From Eutreptiella sp. 'Long Island Sound 2002' (Eukaryota; Euglenozoa; Euglenophyceae; Eutreptiales; Eutreptiaceae): 64,000 nt of DNA. Under the pieces are notes generated by a model, which saw nothing but the letters and a program-made list of their open reading frames with translations, ran no database searches and was not told the origin of the DNA. This document shows positions 24,265 to 37,233 of the stretch, piece after piece (position 1 is the first letter of the stretch; the number at the start of each line of letters is the position of its first letter). Both the position numbers and the translations under genes were made by a program. The stretch lies in the NCBI GenBank assembly GCA_964036045.1, contig OZ038382.1:43230090-43294089 (forward strand), in the 5' to 3' direction.

Positions 24265-27200
24265 ATGAAGTGTGGTGATACTTGCCGACACAATATCTCA
24301 AAATTGAATTCGGGACTTTCTGTCAAGTTATTGCAGCTCCCCCTTCAGCGTTCCGGGAAGGCATTAGAAGAAAATTTAGAAGGGGTATGTTCCATATTTT
24401 TGCAAAAAAGTTTCATTTTGGTACGCCACGCTTATTGGATTTTCAGGTTGCTGCGTGGTGGTTGGCTAGGCTGTACGCGTGCTTTCGTAAAGTGGCACCT
24501 TTCGCCCTACCCGTTGAAGTTTTCGCTCTGGTCCACTGCCACCACACACCCACACTGCCATTGCACCCCCCGCCACCCCCCCGCGCGCGCGCTCGCTCGC
24601 CTCGTCTCGTCAAGCCAAGGCATGGCTGGCTTGGCTTGGCATGGTATGGTATGGCTTGGTGTGAGAGCCAGGTGCTTTCATAATGAAGTGTGGTGATACT
24701 TGCCGACACAATATCTCAAAATTGAATTCGGGACTTTCTGTCAAGTTATTGCAGCTCCCCCTTCAGCGTTCCGGGAAGGCATTAGAAGAAAATTTAGAAG
24801 GGGCATGTTCCATATTTTTGCAAAAAAGTTTCATTTTGGTACGCCACATTTATTGGATTTTCAGGTTGCTGCGTGGTGGTTGGCTAGGCTGTACGCGTGC
24901 TTTCGTAAAGTGGCACCTTTCGCCCTACCCGTTGAAGTTTTCGCTCTGGTCCACTGCCACCACACACCCACACTGCCATTGCACCCCCCGCCACCCCCGC
25001 GCGCACGCGCTCGCTCGCCTCGTCTCGTCAAGCCGGGGCATGGCTGGCTTGGCTTGGCATGGTATGGTATGGCTTGGTGTGAGAGCCAGGTGCTTTCATA
25101 ATGAAGTGTGGTGATACTTGCCGACACAATATCTCAAAATTGAATTCGGGACTTTCTGTCAAGTTATTGCAGCTCCCCCTTCAGCGTTCCGGGAAGGCAT
25201 TAGAAGAAAATTTAGAAGGGGCATGTTCCATATTTTTGCAAAAAAGTTTCATTTTGGTACGCCACATTTATTGGATTTTCAGGTTGCTGCGTGGTGGTTG
25301 GCTAGGCTGTACGCGTGCTTTCGTAAAGTGGCACCTTTCGCCCTCCCGTTGAAGTTATTGCTCTGGTCCACTGCCACCACACACCCACACTGCCATTGCA
25401 CCCCCCGCCACCCCCGCGCGCGCGCGCTCGCTCGCCTCGTCTCGTCAAGCCAATGCATGGCTGGCTTGGCTTGGCATGGTATGGTATGGCTTGGTATGAG
25501 AGCCAGGTGCTTTCATAATGAAGTGTGGTGATACTTGCCGACACAATATGTCAAAATTGAATTCGGGACTTTCTGTCAAGTTATTGCAGCTCCCCCTTCA
25601 GCGTTCCGGGAAGGCATTAGAAGAAAATTTAGAAGGGGCATGTTCCATATTTTTGCAAAAAAGTTTCATTTTGGTACGCCACATTTATTGGATTTTCAGG
25701 TTGCTGCGTGGTGGTTGGCTAGGCTGTACGCGTGCTTTCGTAAAGTGCCACCTTTCGCCCTACCCGTTGAAGTTTTCGCTCTGGTCCACTGCCACCACAC
25801 ACCCACACTGCCATTGCACCCCCCGCCACCCCCGCGCGCGCGCGCTTGCTCGCCTCGTCTCGTCAAGCCAAGGCATGGCTGGCTTGGCTTGGCTTGGTAT
25901 GGTATGGCTTGGTGTGAGAGCCAGGTGCTTTCATAATGAAGTGTGGTGATACTTGCCGACACAATATCTCAAAATTGAATTCGGGACTTTCTGTCAAGCT
26001 ATTGCAGCTCCCCCTTCAGCGTTCCGGGAAGGCATTAGAAGAAAATTTAGAAGGGGCATGTTCCATATTTTTGCAAAAAAGTTTCATTTTGGTACGCCAC
26101 ATTTATTGGATTTTCAGGTTGCTGCGTGGTGGTTGGCTAGGCTGTACGCGTGCTTTCGTAAAGTGGCACCTTTGGCCCTACCCGTTGAAGTTTTCGCTCT
26201 GGTCCACTGCCACCACACACCGACACTGCCATTGCACCCCCCGCCACCCCCGCGCGCGCGCGCTCGCTCGCCTCGTCTCGTCAAGCCAAGGCATGGCTGG
26301 CTTGGCTTGGCATGGTATGGTATGGCTTGGTGTGAGAGCCAGGTGCTTTCATAATGAAGTGTGGTGATACTTGCAGACACAATATCTCAAAATTGAATTC
26401 GGGACTTTCTGTCAAGTTATTGCAGCTCCTCCTTCAGCGTGACGGGAAGGCATTAGAAGAAAATTTAGAAGGGGCATGTTCCATATTTTTGCAAAAAAGT
26501 TTCATTTTGGTACGCCACATTTATTGGATTTTCAGGTTGCTGCGTGGTGGTTGGCTAGGCTGTACGCGTGCTTTCGTAAAGTGGCACCTTTCGCCCTACC
26601 CGTTGAAGTTTTCGCTCTGGTCCACTGCCACCACACACCCACACTGCCATTGCACCCCCCGCCACCCCCGCGCGCACGCGCTCGCTCGCCTCGTCTCTTC
26701 AAGCCAAGGCATGGCTGGCTTGGCTTGGCATGGTATGGTATGGCTTGGTGTGAGAGCCAGGTGCTTTCATAATGAAGTGTGGTGATACTTGCCGACACAA
26801 TATCTCAAAATTGAATTCGGGACTTTCTGTCAAGTTATTGCGGCTCCCCCTTCAGCGTTCCGGGAAGGCATTAGAAGAAAATTTAGAAGGGGCATGTTCC
26901 ATATTTTTGCAAAAAAGTTTCATTTTGGTACGCCACATTTATTGGATTTTCAGGTTGCTGCGTGGTGGTTGGCTAGGCTGTACGCGTGCTTTCGTAAAGT
27001 GGCACCTTTCGCCCTACCCGTTGAAGTTTTCGCTCTGGTCCACTGCCACCACACACCCACACTACCATTGCACCCCCCGCCACCCCCGCGCGCGCGCGCT
27101 CGCTCGCCTCGTCTCGTCAAGCCAAGGCAAGGCTGGCTTGGCTTGGCATCGTATGGTATGGCTTGGTGTGAGAGCCAGGTGCTTTCATAATGAAGTGTGG

Positions 27201-28025
27201 TGATACTTGCCGACACAATATCTCAAAATTGAATTCGGGACTTTCTGTCAAGTTATTGCAGCTCCCCCTTCAGCGTTCCGGGAAGGCATTAGAAGAAAAT
27301 TCAGAAGGGGCATGTTCCATATTTTTGCAAAAAATTTTCATTTTGGTACGCGACATTTTTTGGATTTTCAGGTTGCTGCGTGGTGGTTGGCTAGGCTGTA
27401 CGCGTGCTTTCGTAAAGTGGCACCTTTCGCCCTACCCGTTGAAGTTTTCGCTCTGGTCCACTGCCACCACACACCCACACTGCCATTGCACCCCCCGCCA
27501 CCCCCGCGCGCGCGCGCTCGCTCGCCTCGTCTCGTCAGGCCAAGGCATGGCTGGCTTGGCTTGGCATGGTATGGTATGGCTTGGTGTGAGAGCCAGGTGC
27601 TTTCATAATGAAGTGTGGTGATACTTGCCGACACAATATCTCAAAATTGAATTCGGGACTTTCTGTCAAGTTATTGCAGCTCCCCCTTCAGCGTTCCAGG
27701 AAGGCATTAGAAGAAAATTTAGAAGGGGCATGTTCCATATTTCTGCAAAAAAGTTTCATTTTGGTACGCCACATTTATTGGATTTTCAGGTTGCTGCGTG
27801 GTGGTTGGCTAGGCTGTACGCGTGCTTTCGTAAAGTGGCACCTTTCGCCCTACCCGTTGAAGTTTTCGCTCTGGTCCACTGCCACCACACACCCACACTG
27901 CCATTGCACCCCCCGCCACCCCCGCGCGCGCGCGCTCGCTCGCCTCGTCTCGTCAAGCCAAGGCATGGCTGGCTTGGCTTGGCATGGTATGGTATGGCTT
28001 GGTGTGAGAGCCAGGTGCTTTCATA

Positions 28026-30535
28026 ATGAAGTGTGGTGATACTTGCCGACACAATATCTCAAAATTGAATTCGGGACTTTCTGTCAAGTTATTGCAGCTC
28101 CCCCATCAGCGTTCCGGGAAGGCATTAGAAGAAAATTCAGAAGGGGCATGTTCCATATTTTTGCAAAAAAGTTTCATTTTGGTACGCAACATTTATTGGA
28201 TTTTCAGGTTGCTGCGTGGTGGTTGGCTAGGCTGTACGCGTGCTTTCGTAAAGTGGCACCTTTCGCCCTACCCGTTGAGGTTTTCGCTCTGGTCCACTGC
28301 CACCACACACCCACACTGCCATTGCACCCCCCCGCCACCCCCCCGCGCGCGCGCTCGCTCGCCTCGTCTCGTCAAGCCAAGGCATGGCTGGCTTGGCTTG
28401 GCATGGTATGGTATGGCTTGGTGTGAGAGCCAGGTGCTTTCATAATGAAGTGTGGTGATACTTGCCGACACAATATCTCAAAATTGAATTCGGGACTTTC
28501 TGTCAAGTTATTGCAGCTCCTCCTTCAGCGTGACGGGAAGGCATTAGAAGAAAATTTAGAAGGGGCATGTCCCATATTTTTGCAAAAAAGTTTCATTTTG
28601 GTACGCCACATTTATTGGATTTTCAGGTTGCTGCGTGGTGGTTGGCTAGGCTGTACGCGTGCTTTCGTAAAGTGGCACCTTTCGCCCTACCCGTTGAAGT
28701 TTTCGCTCTGGTCCACTGCCACCACACACCCACACTGCCATTGCACCCCCCGCCACCCCCGCGCGCGCGCGCTCGCTCGCCTCGTCTCGTCAAGCCAAGG
28801 CATGGCTGGCTTGGCTTGGCATGGTATGGTATGGCTTGGTGTGAGAGCCAGGTGCTTTCATAATGAAGTGTGGTGATACTTGCCGACACAATATCTCAAA
28901 ATTGAATTCGGGACTTTCTGTCAAGTTATTGCAGCTCCCCCTTCAGCGTTCCGGGAAGGCATTAGAAGAAAATTTAGAAGGGGCATGTTCCATATTTTTG
29001 CAAAAAAGTTTCATTTTGGTACGCCACATTTATTGGATTTTCAGGTTGCTGCGTGGTGGTTGGCTAGGCTGTACGCGTGCTTTCGTAAAGTGGCACCTTT
29101 CGCCCTACCCGTTGAAGTTTTCGCTCTGGTCCACTGCCACCACACACCCACACTGCCATTGCACCCCCCGCCACCCCCGCGCGCGCGCGCTCGCTCGCCT
29201 CGTCTCGTCAAGCCAAGGCATGGCTGGCTTGGCTTGGCATGGTATGGTATGGCTTGGTGTGAGAGCCAGGTGCTTTCATAATGAAGTGTGGTGATACTTG
29301 CCGACACAATATCTCAAAATTGAATTCGGGACTTTCTGTCAAGTTATTGCAGCTCCCCCATCAGCGTTCCGGGAAGGCATTAGAAGAAAATTCAGAAGGG
29401 GCATGTTCCATATTTTTGCAAAAAAGTTTCATTTTGGTACGCAACATTTATTGGATTTTCAGGTTGCTGCGTGGTGGTTGGCTAGGCTGTACGCGTGCTT
29501 TCGTAAAGTGGCACCTTTCGCCCTACCCGTTGAAGTTTTCGCTCTGGTCCACTGCCACCACACACCCACACTGCCATTGCACCCCCCCGCCACCCCCCCG
29601 CGCGCGCGCTCGCTCGCCTCGTCTCGTCAAGCCAAGGCATGGCTGGCTTGGCTTGGCATGGTATGGTATGGCTTGGTGTGAGAGCCAGGTGCTTTCATAA
29701 TGAAGTGTGGTGATACTTGCCGACACAATATCTCAAAATTGAATTCGGGACTTTCTGTCAAGTTATTGCAGCTCCTCCTTCAGCGTGACGGGAAGGCATT
29801 AGAAGAAAATTTAGAAGGGGCATGTCCCATATTTTTGCAAAAAAGTTTCATTTTGGTACGCCACATTTATTGGATTTTCAGGTTGCTGCGTGGTGGTTGG
29901 CTAGGCTGTACGCGTGCTTTCGTAAAGTGGCACCTTTCGCCCTACCCGTTGAAGTTTTCGCTCTGGTCCACTGCCACCACACACCCACACTGCCATTGCA
30001 CCCCCCGCCACCCCCGCGCGCGCGCGCTCGCTCGCCTCGTCTCGTCAAGCCAAGGCATGGCTGGCTTGGCTTGGCATGGTATGGTATGGCTTGGTGTGAG
30101 AGCCAGGTGCTTTCATAATGAAGTGTGGTGATACTTGCCGACACAATATCTCAAAATTGAATTCGGGACTTTCTGTCAAGTTATTGCAGCTCCCCCTTCA
30201 GCGTTCCGGGAAGGCATTAGAAGAAAATTTAGAAGGGGCATGTTCCATATTTTTGCAAAAAAGTTTCATTTTGGTACGCCACATTTATTGGATTTTCAGG
30301 TTGCTGCGTGGTGGTTGGCTAGGCTGTACGCGTGCTTTCGTAAAGTGGCACCTTTCGCCCTACCCGTTGAAGTTTTCGCTCTGGTCCACTGCCACCACAC
30401 ACCCACACTGCCATTGCACCCCCCGCCACCCCCGCGCGCGCGCGCTCGCTCGCCTCGTCTCGTCAAGCCAAGGCATGGCTGGCTTGGCTTGGCATGGTAT
30501 GGTATGGCTTGGTGTGAGAGCCAGGTGCTTTCATA
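28026..30535. repeat. 3-mer higher-order repeat, two copies of 1255 bp
   Basis: Monomers 68-70 (28026-29280) and 71-73 (29281-30535) are almost identical. First member: CCCCCATCAGC, AATTCAGAAGG, ACGCAACATTT and 419 bp. Second: CTCCTCCTTCAGCGTGACGG and CATGTCCCATA. Third: consensus-like. The only difference I see is GTTGAGG against GTTGAAG in the first member. This is one of the most recent duplications in the window. Confidence 0.93.
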
Positions 30536-32625
30536 ATGAAGTGTGGTGATACTTGCCGACACAATATCTCAAAATTGAATTCGGGACTTTCTGTCAAGTT
30601 ATTGCAGCTCCCCCTTCAGCGTTCCGGGAAGGCATTAGAAGAAAATTTAGAAGGGGCATGTTCCATATTTTTGCAAAAAAGTTTCATTTTGGTACGCCAG
30701 ATTTATTGAATTTTCAGGTTGCTGTGTGCTGGTTGGCTAGGCTGTACGCGTGCTTTCGTAAAGTGGCACCTTTCGCCCTACCCGTTGAAGTTTTCGCTCT
30801 GGTCCACTGCCACCACACACCCACACTGCCATTGCACCCCCCGCCACCCCCGCGCGCGCGCGCTCGCTCGCCTCGTCTCGTCAAGCCAAGGCATGGCTGG
30901 CTTGGCTTGGCATGGTATGGTATGGCTTGGTGTCAGAGCCAGGTGCTTTCATAATGAAGTGTGGTGATACTTGCCGACACAATATCTCAAAATTGAATTC
31001 GGGACTTTCTGTCAAGTTATTGCAGCTCCCCCTTCAGCGTTCCGGGAAGGCAGTAGAAGAAAATTTAGAAGGGGCATGTTCCATATTTTCGCAAAAAAGT
31101 TTCATTTTGGTACGCCACATTTATTGGATTTTCAGGTTGCTGCGTGGTGGTTGGCTAGGCTGTACGCGTGCTTTCGTAAAGTGGCACCTTTGGCCCTACC
31201 CGTTGAAGTTGTCGCTCTGGTCCACTGCCACCACACATCCACACTGCCATTGCACCCCCCGCCACCCCCGCGCGCGCGCGCTCGCTCGCCTCGTCTCGTC
31301 AAGCCAAGGCATGGCTGGCTTGGCTTGGCATGGTATGGTATGGCTTGGTGTGAGAGCCAGGTGCTTTCATAATGAAGTGTGGTGATACTTGCCGACACAA
31401 TATCTCAAAATTGAATTCGAGACTTTCTGTCAAGTTATTGCAGCTCCCCCTTCAGCGTTCCGGGAAAGCATTAGAAGAAAATTTAGAAGGGGCATGTTCC
31501 ATATTTCTGCAAAAAAGTTTCATTTTGGTACGCCACATTTATTGGATTTTCAGGTTGCTGCGTGGTGGTTGGCTAGGCTGTACGCGTGCTTTCGTAAAGT
31601 GGCACCTTTCGCCCTACCCGTTGAAGTTTTCGCTCTGATCCACTGCCACCACACACCCATACTGCCATTGCACCCCCCGCCACCCCCGCGCGCGCGCGCT
31701 CGCTCGCCTCGTCTCGTCAAGCCAAGGCATGGCTGGCTTGGCTTGGCATGGTATGGTATGGCTTGGTGTGAGAGCCAGGTGCTTTCATAATGAAGTGTGG
31801 TGATACTTGCCGACACAATATCTCAAAATTGAATTCGGGACTTTCTGTCAAGTTATGGCAGCTCCCCCTTCAGCGTTCCGGGAAGGCATTAGAAGAAAAT
31901 TTAGAAGGGGCATGTTCCATATTTTTGCAAAAAAGTTTCATTTTGGTACGCCACATTTATTGGATTTTCAGGTTGCTGCGTGGTGGTTGGCTGGGCTGTA
32001 CGCGTGCTTTCGTAAAGTGGCACCTTTCGCCCTACCCGTTGAAGTTTTCGCTCTGGTCCACTGCCACCACACACCCACACTGCCATTGCACCCCCCGCCA
32101 CCCCCGCGCGCGCGCGCTCGCTCGCCTCGTCTCGTCAAGCCAGGGCATGGCTGGCTTGGCTTAGCATGGTATGGTATGGCTTGGTGTGAGAGCCAGGTGC
32201 TTTCATAATGAAGTGTGGTGATACTTGCCGACACAATATCTCAAAATTGAATTCGGGACTTTCTGTCAAGTTATTGCAGCTCCCCCTTCAGCGTTCAGGG
32301 AAGGCATTAGAAGAAAATTTAGAAGGGACATGTTCCATATTTTTGCAAAAAAGTTTCATTTTGGTACGCCACATTTATTGGATTTTCAGGTTGCTGCGTG
32401 GTGGTTGGCTAGGCTGTACGCGTGCTTTCGTAAAGTGGCACCTTTGGCCCTACCCGTTGAAGTTTTCGCTCTGGTGCACTGCCACCACACACCCACACTG
32501 CCATTGCACCCCCCGCCACCCCCGCGCGCGCGCGCTCGCTCGCCTCGTCTCGTCAAGCCAAGGCATGGCTGGCTTGGCTTGGCATGGTATGGTATGGCTT
32601 GGTGTGAGAGCCAGGTGCTTTCATA

Positions 32626-33043
32626 ATGAACCGTGGTGATACTTGCCGACACAATATCTCAAAATTGAATTCGGGACTTTCTGTCAAGTTATTGCAGCTC
32701 CCCCTTCAGCGTTCCGGGAAGGCATTAGAAGAAAATTTAGAAGGGGCATGTTCCATATTTTCGCAAAAAAGTTTCATTTTGGTACGCCACATTTATTGGA
32801 TTTTCAGGTTGCTGGGTGGTGGTTGGCTAGGCTGTACGCGTGCTTTCGTAAAGTGGCACCTTTCGCCCTACCCGTTGAATTTTTCGCTCTGGTCCACTGC
32901 CACCACACACCCACGCTGCCATTGCGGCCCCCGCCACCCCCGCGCGCGCGCGCTCGCTCGCCTCGTCTCGTCAAGCCAAGGCATTGTTGGCTTGGCTTGG
33001 CATGGTATGGTATGGCTTGGTGTGAGAGCCAGGTGCCTTCATA
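32626..33043. repeat. Chimeric monomer 79 joining two segmental duplications
   Basis: The first half carries variants of monomer 58 (GAACCGTGG, TTTTCGCAAAA). The second half carries variants of monomer 90 (GCTGGGTGG, GAATTTTTCGC, CACGCTGCC). CATTGTTGG at the end is shared by all three. It has its own changes too (GCGGCCCCCGCC, GGTGCCTTC). The pattern fits an exchange or conversion within the monomer. Confidence 0.75.
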
Positions 33044-33879
33044 ATGAAGTGTGGTGATACTTGCCGACACAATATCTCAAAATTGAATTCGGGACTTTCT
33101 GTCAAGTTATTGCAGCTCCCCCTTCAGCGTTCCGGGAAGGCATTAGAAGAAAATTTAGAAGGGGCATGTTCCATATTTTTGCAAAAAAAGTTTCATTTTG
33201 GTACGCCACATTTACTGAATTTTCAGGTTGCTGCGTGGTGGTTGGCTAGGCTGTACGCGTGCTTTCGTAAAGTGGCACCTTTCGCCCTACCCGTTGAGAT
33301 TTTCACTCTGGTCCACTGCCACCACACACCCACACTGCCATTGCACCCCGCGCCACCCCGCGCGCGCGCGCTCGCTCGCCTCGTCTCGTCAAGCCAAGGC
33401 ATGGCTGGCTTGGCTTGGCATGGTATGGTATGGCTTGGTGTGAGAGCCAGGTGCTTTCATAATGAAGTGTGGTGATACTTGCCGACACAATATCTCAAAA
33501 TTGAATTCGGGACTTTCTGTCGGGTTATTGCAGCTCCCCCTTCAGCATTCCGGGAAGGCATTAGAAGAAAATTTAGAAGGGGCATGTTCCATATTTTTGC
33601 AAAAAAGTTTCATTTTGGTACGCCACATTTATTGGATTTTCAGGTTGCTGCGTGGTGGTTGGCTAGGCTGTACGCGTGCTTTCGTAAAGTGGCACCTTCG
33701 GCCCTACCCGTTGAAGTTTTCGCTCTGGTCCACTGCCACCACACACCCACACTGCCATTGCATCCCCCGCAACCCCGCCGCGCGCGCGCTCGCTCGCCTC
33801 GTCTCGTCAAGCCAAGGCATGGCTGGCTTGGCTTGGCATGGTATGGTATGGCTTGGTGTGAGAGCCAGGTGCTTTCATA

Positions 33880-36397
33880 ATGAAGTGTGGTGATACTTGC
33901 CGACACAATATCTCAAAATTGAATTCGGGACTTTCTGTCAAGTTATTGCAGCTCCCCCTTCAGCGTTCCGGGAAGGCATCAGAAGAAAATTTAGAAGGGG
34001 CATGTTCCATATTTTTGCAAAAAAGTTTCATTTTGGTACGCCACATTTATTGGATTTTCAGGTTGCTGCGTGGTGGTCGGCTAGGCTGTACGCGTGCTTT
34101 CGTAAAGTGGCACCTTTCGCCCTACCCGTTGAAGTTTTTGCTCTGGTCCACTGCCACCACACACCCACACTGCCATTGCACCCCCCGCCACCCCCGCGCG
34201 CGCGCGCTCGCTCGCCTCGTCTCGTCAAGCCAAAGCATGGCTGGCTTGGCTTGGCATGGTATGTTATGGCTTGGTGTGAGAGCCAGGTGCTTTCATAATG
34301 AAGTGTGGTGATACTTGCCGACACAATATCTCAAAATTGAATTCGGGACTTTCTGTCAAGTTATTGCAGCTCCCCCTTCAGCGTTCCGGGAAGGCATTAG
34401 AAGAAAATTTAGAAGGGGCATGTTCCATATTTTTGCAAAAAAGTTTCATTTTGGTACGCCACATTTATTTGATTTTCAGGTTGCTGCGTGGTGGTTGGCT
34501 AGGCTGTACGCGTGCTTTCGTAAAGTGGCACCTTTCGCCCTACCCGTTGAAGTTTTCCCTCTGGTCCACTGCCACCACACACCCACACTGCCATTGCACC
34601 CCCCGCCACCCCCGCGCGCGCGCGCTCGCTCGCCTCGTCTCGTCAAGCCAAGGCATGGCTGGCTTGGCTTGGCATGGTATGGTATGGCTTGGTGTGAGAG
34701 CCAGGTGCTTTCATAATGAAGTGTGGTGATACTTGCCGACACAATATCTCAAAATTGAATTCGGGACTTTCTGTCAAGTTATTGCAGCTCCCCCTTCAGC
34801 GTTCCGGGAAGGCATTAGAAGAAAATTTAGAAGGGGCATGTTCCATATTTTTGCAAAAAAGTTTCATTTTGGTACGCCACATTTATTCGATTTTCAGGTT
34901 GCTGCGTGGTGGTTGGCTAAGCTGTACGTGTGCTTTCGTAAAGTGGCACCTTTCGCCCTACCCGTTGAAGTTTTCGCTCTGGTCCACTGCCACCACACAC
35001 CCACACTGCCATTGCACCCCCCGCCACCCCCGCGCGCGCGCGCTCGCTCGCCTCGTCTCGTCTCGTCAAGCCAAGGCATGGCTGGCTTGCCTTGGCATGG
35101 TATGGTATGGCTTGGTGTGAGAGCCAGGTGCTTTCATAATGAAGTGTGGTGATACTTGCCGACACAATATCTCAAAATTGAATTCGGGACTTTCTGTCAA
35201 GTTATTGCAGCTCCCCCTTCAGCGTTCCGGGAAGGCATCAGAAGAAAATTTAGAAGGGGCATGTTCCATATTTTTGCAAAAAAGTTTCATTTTGGTACGC
35301 CACATTTATTGGATTTTCAGGTTGCTGCGTGGTGGTCGGCTAGGCTGTACGCATGCTTTCGTAAAGTGGCACCTTTCGCCCTACCCGTTGAAGTTTTTGC
35401 TCTGGTCCACTGCCACCACACACCCACACTGCCATTGCACCCCCCGCCACCCCCGCGCGCGCGTGCTCGCTCGCCTCGTCTCGTCAAGCCAAGGCATGGC
35501 TGGCTTGGCTTGGCATGGTATGTTATGGCTTGGTGTGAGAGCCAGGTGCTTTCATAATGAAGTGTGGGCATACTTGCCGACACAATATCTCAAAATTGAA
35601 TTCGGGACTTTCTGTCAAGTTATTGCAGCTCCCCCTTCAGCGTTCCGGGAAGGCATTAGAAGAAAATTTAGAAGGGGCATGTTCCATATTTTTGCAAAAA
35701 AGTTTCATTTTGGTACGCCACATTTATTTGATTTTCAGGTTGCTGCGTGGTGGTTGGCTAGGCTGTACGCGTGCTTTCGTAAAGTGGCACCTTTCGCCCT
35801 ACCCGTTGAAGTTTTCGCTCTGGTCCACTGCCACCACACACCCACACTGCCATTGCACCCCCCGCCACCCCCGCGCGCGCGCGCTCGCTCGCCTCGTCTC
35901 GTCAAGCCAAGGCATGGCTGGCTTGGCTTGGCATGGTATGGTATGGCTTGGTGTGAGAGCCAGGTGCTTTCATAATGAAGTGTGGTGATACTTGCCGACA
36001 CAATATCTCAAAATTGAATTCGGGACTTTCTGTCAAGTTATTGCAGCTCCCCCTTCAGCGTTCCGGGAAGGCATTAGAAGAAAATTTAGAAGGGGCATGT
36101 TCCATATTTTTGCAAAAAAGTTTCATTTTGGTACGCCACATTTATTGGATTTTCAGGTTGCTGCGTGGTGGTTGGCTAAGCTGTACGTGTGCTTTCGTAA
36201 AGTGGCACCTTTCGCCCTACCCGTTGAAGTTTTCGCTCTGGTCCACTGCCACCACACACCCACACTGCCATTGCACCCCCCGCCACCCCCGCGCGCGCGC
36301 GCTCGCTCGCCTCGTCTCGTCTCGTCAAGCCAAGGCATGGCTGGCTTGGCTTGGCATGGTATGGTATGGCTTGGTGTGAGAGCCAGGTGCTTTCATA
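33880..36397. repeat. 3-mer higher-order repeat, two copies of 1259 bp
   Basis: Monomers 82-84 (33880-35138) and 85-87 (35139-36397) share the order GGTCGGCT plus TATGTTATGG, then TTATTTGATT, then GCTAAGCTGTACGTG with one additional TCGTC unit (423 bp). Monomer 84 has TTATTCGATT where 87 has TTATTGGATT. The same triplet appears once more, with monomer 95 inserted, at 38487-40163. Confidence 0.9.
35139..35975 (+). other. Read-through open frame across two monomers (278 codons), judged non-coding
   Basis: Most monomers hold an open frame of 143 codons from the reference ATG, closed by TGA 11 bases into the next monomer. In monomer 86 that TGA (35568-35570) reads GCA, so the frame continues. 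Because 418 is not divisible by three, it enters the second recurrent frame (normally 133 codons from ATGCCGACACA-like context) and ends there. The fused product has no domain I recognise. The fusion is a by-product of a local mutation in repetitive DNA, not a gene. Confidence 0.7.
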
Positions 36398-37233
36398 ATG
36401 AAGTGCGGTGATACTTGCCGACACAATATCTCAAAATTGAATTCGGGACTTTCTGTCAAATTATTGCAGCTCCCCCTTCAGCGTTCCGGGAAGGCATTAG
36501 GCGACAATTTAGAAGGGGCATGTTCCATATTTTTGCAAAAAAGTTTCATTTTGGTACGCCACATTTATTGGATTTTCAGGTTGCTGCGTGGTGGTTGGCT
36601 AGGCTGTACGCGTGCTTTCGTAAAGTGGCACCTTTCGCCCTACCCGTTGAAGTTTTCGCTCTGGTCCACTGCCACCACACACCCATACTGCCATTGCACC
36701 CCCCGCCACCCCCGCGCGCGCGCGCTCGCTCGCCTCGTCTCGTCAAGCCAAGGCATGGCTGGCTTGGCTTGGCATGGTATGGTATGGCTTGGTGTGAGAG
36801 CCAGGTGCTTTCATAATGAAGTGTGGTGATACTTGCCGACACAATATCTCAAAATTGAATTCGGGACTTTCTGTCAAGTTATTGCAGCTCCCCCTTCAGC
36901 GTTCCGGGAAGGCATTAGAAGAAAATTTAGAAGGGGCATGTTCCATATTTTTGCAAAAAAGTTTCATTTTGGTACGCCACATTTATTGGATTTTCAGGTT
37001 GCTGCGTGGTGGTTGGCTAGGCTGTACGCGTGCTTTCGTAAAGTGGCACCTTTGGCCCTACCCGTTGAAGTTTTCGCTCTGGTCCACTGCCACCACACAC
37101 CCACACTGCCATTGCACCCCCCGCCACCCCCGCGCGCGCGCGCTCGCTCGCCTCGTCTCGTCAAGCCAAGGCATGGCTGACTTGGCTTGGCATGGTATGG
37201 TATGGCTTGGTGTGAGAGCCAGGTGCTTTCATA

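Larger units (their letters stand above)
24265..33043. repeat. Segmental duplication A, copy 2 (21 monomers, 8779 bp)
   Basis: This copy begins at the base after copy 1 ends, so the pair is tandem. It differs from copy 1 by local rearrangement. Monomer 63 has no clear partner. Only one 4-mer set (64-67) is present where copy 1 has two. A 3-mer (68-70) is repeated as 71-73. Monomer 61 carries a private 1-bp deletion (CCCTCCCG). Point differences between aligned monomers are few, for example CCAAGGC to CCAGGGC and GTCCAC to GTGCAC in 77-78. Confidence 0.9.
32626..37233. repeat. Segmental duplication B, copy 1 (11 monomers, 4608 bp)
   Basis: Monomers 79-89. Ordered counterparts lie in the next block: 79 with 90, 80 (GCGCCACCCCGCG) with 91, 81 (GTCGGGTTATTG, GCATCCCCCGCAACC) with 92, 82 (GCATCAGAAG, GGTCGGCT, TATGTTATGG) with 93, 83 (TTATTTGATT) with 94, 84 or 87 (GCTAAGCTG, extra TCGTC) with 96, 88 (GTGCGGTG, CAAATTATT, GGCGACAAT, CCCATACTG) with 97, and 89 (TTTGGCCC) with 98. 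An internal 3-mer duplication lengthens this copy. Confidence 0.88.
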
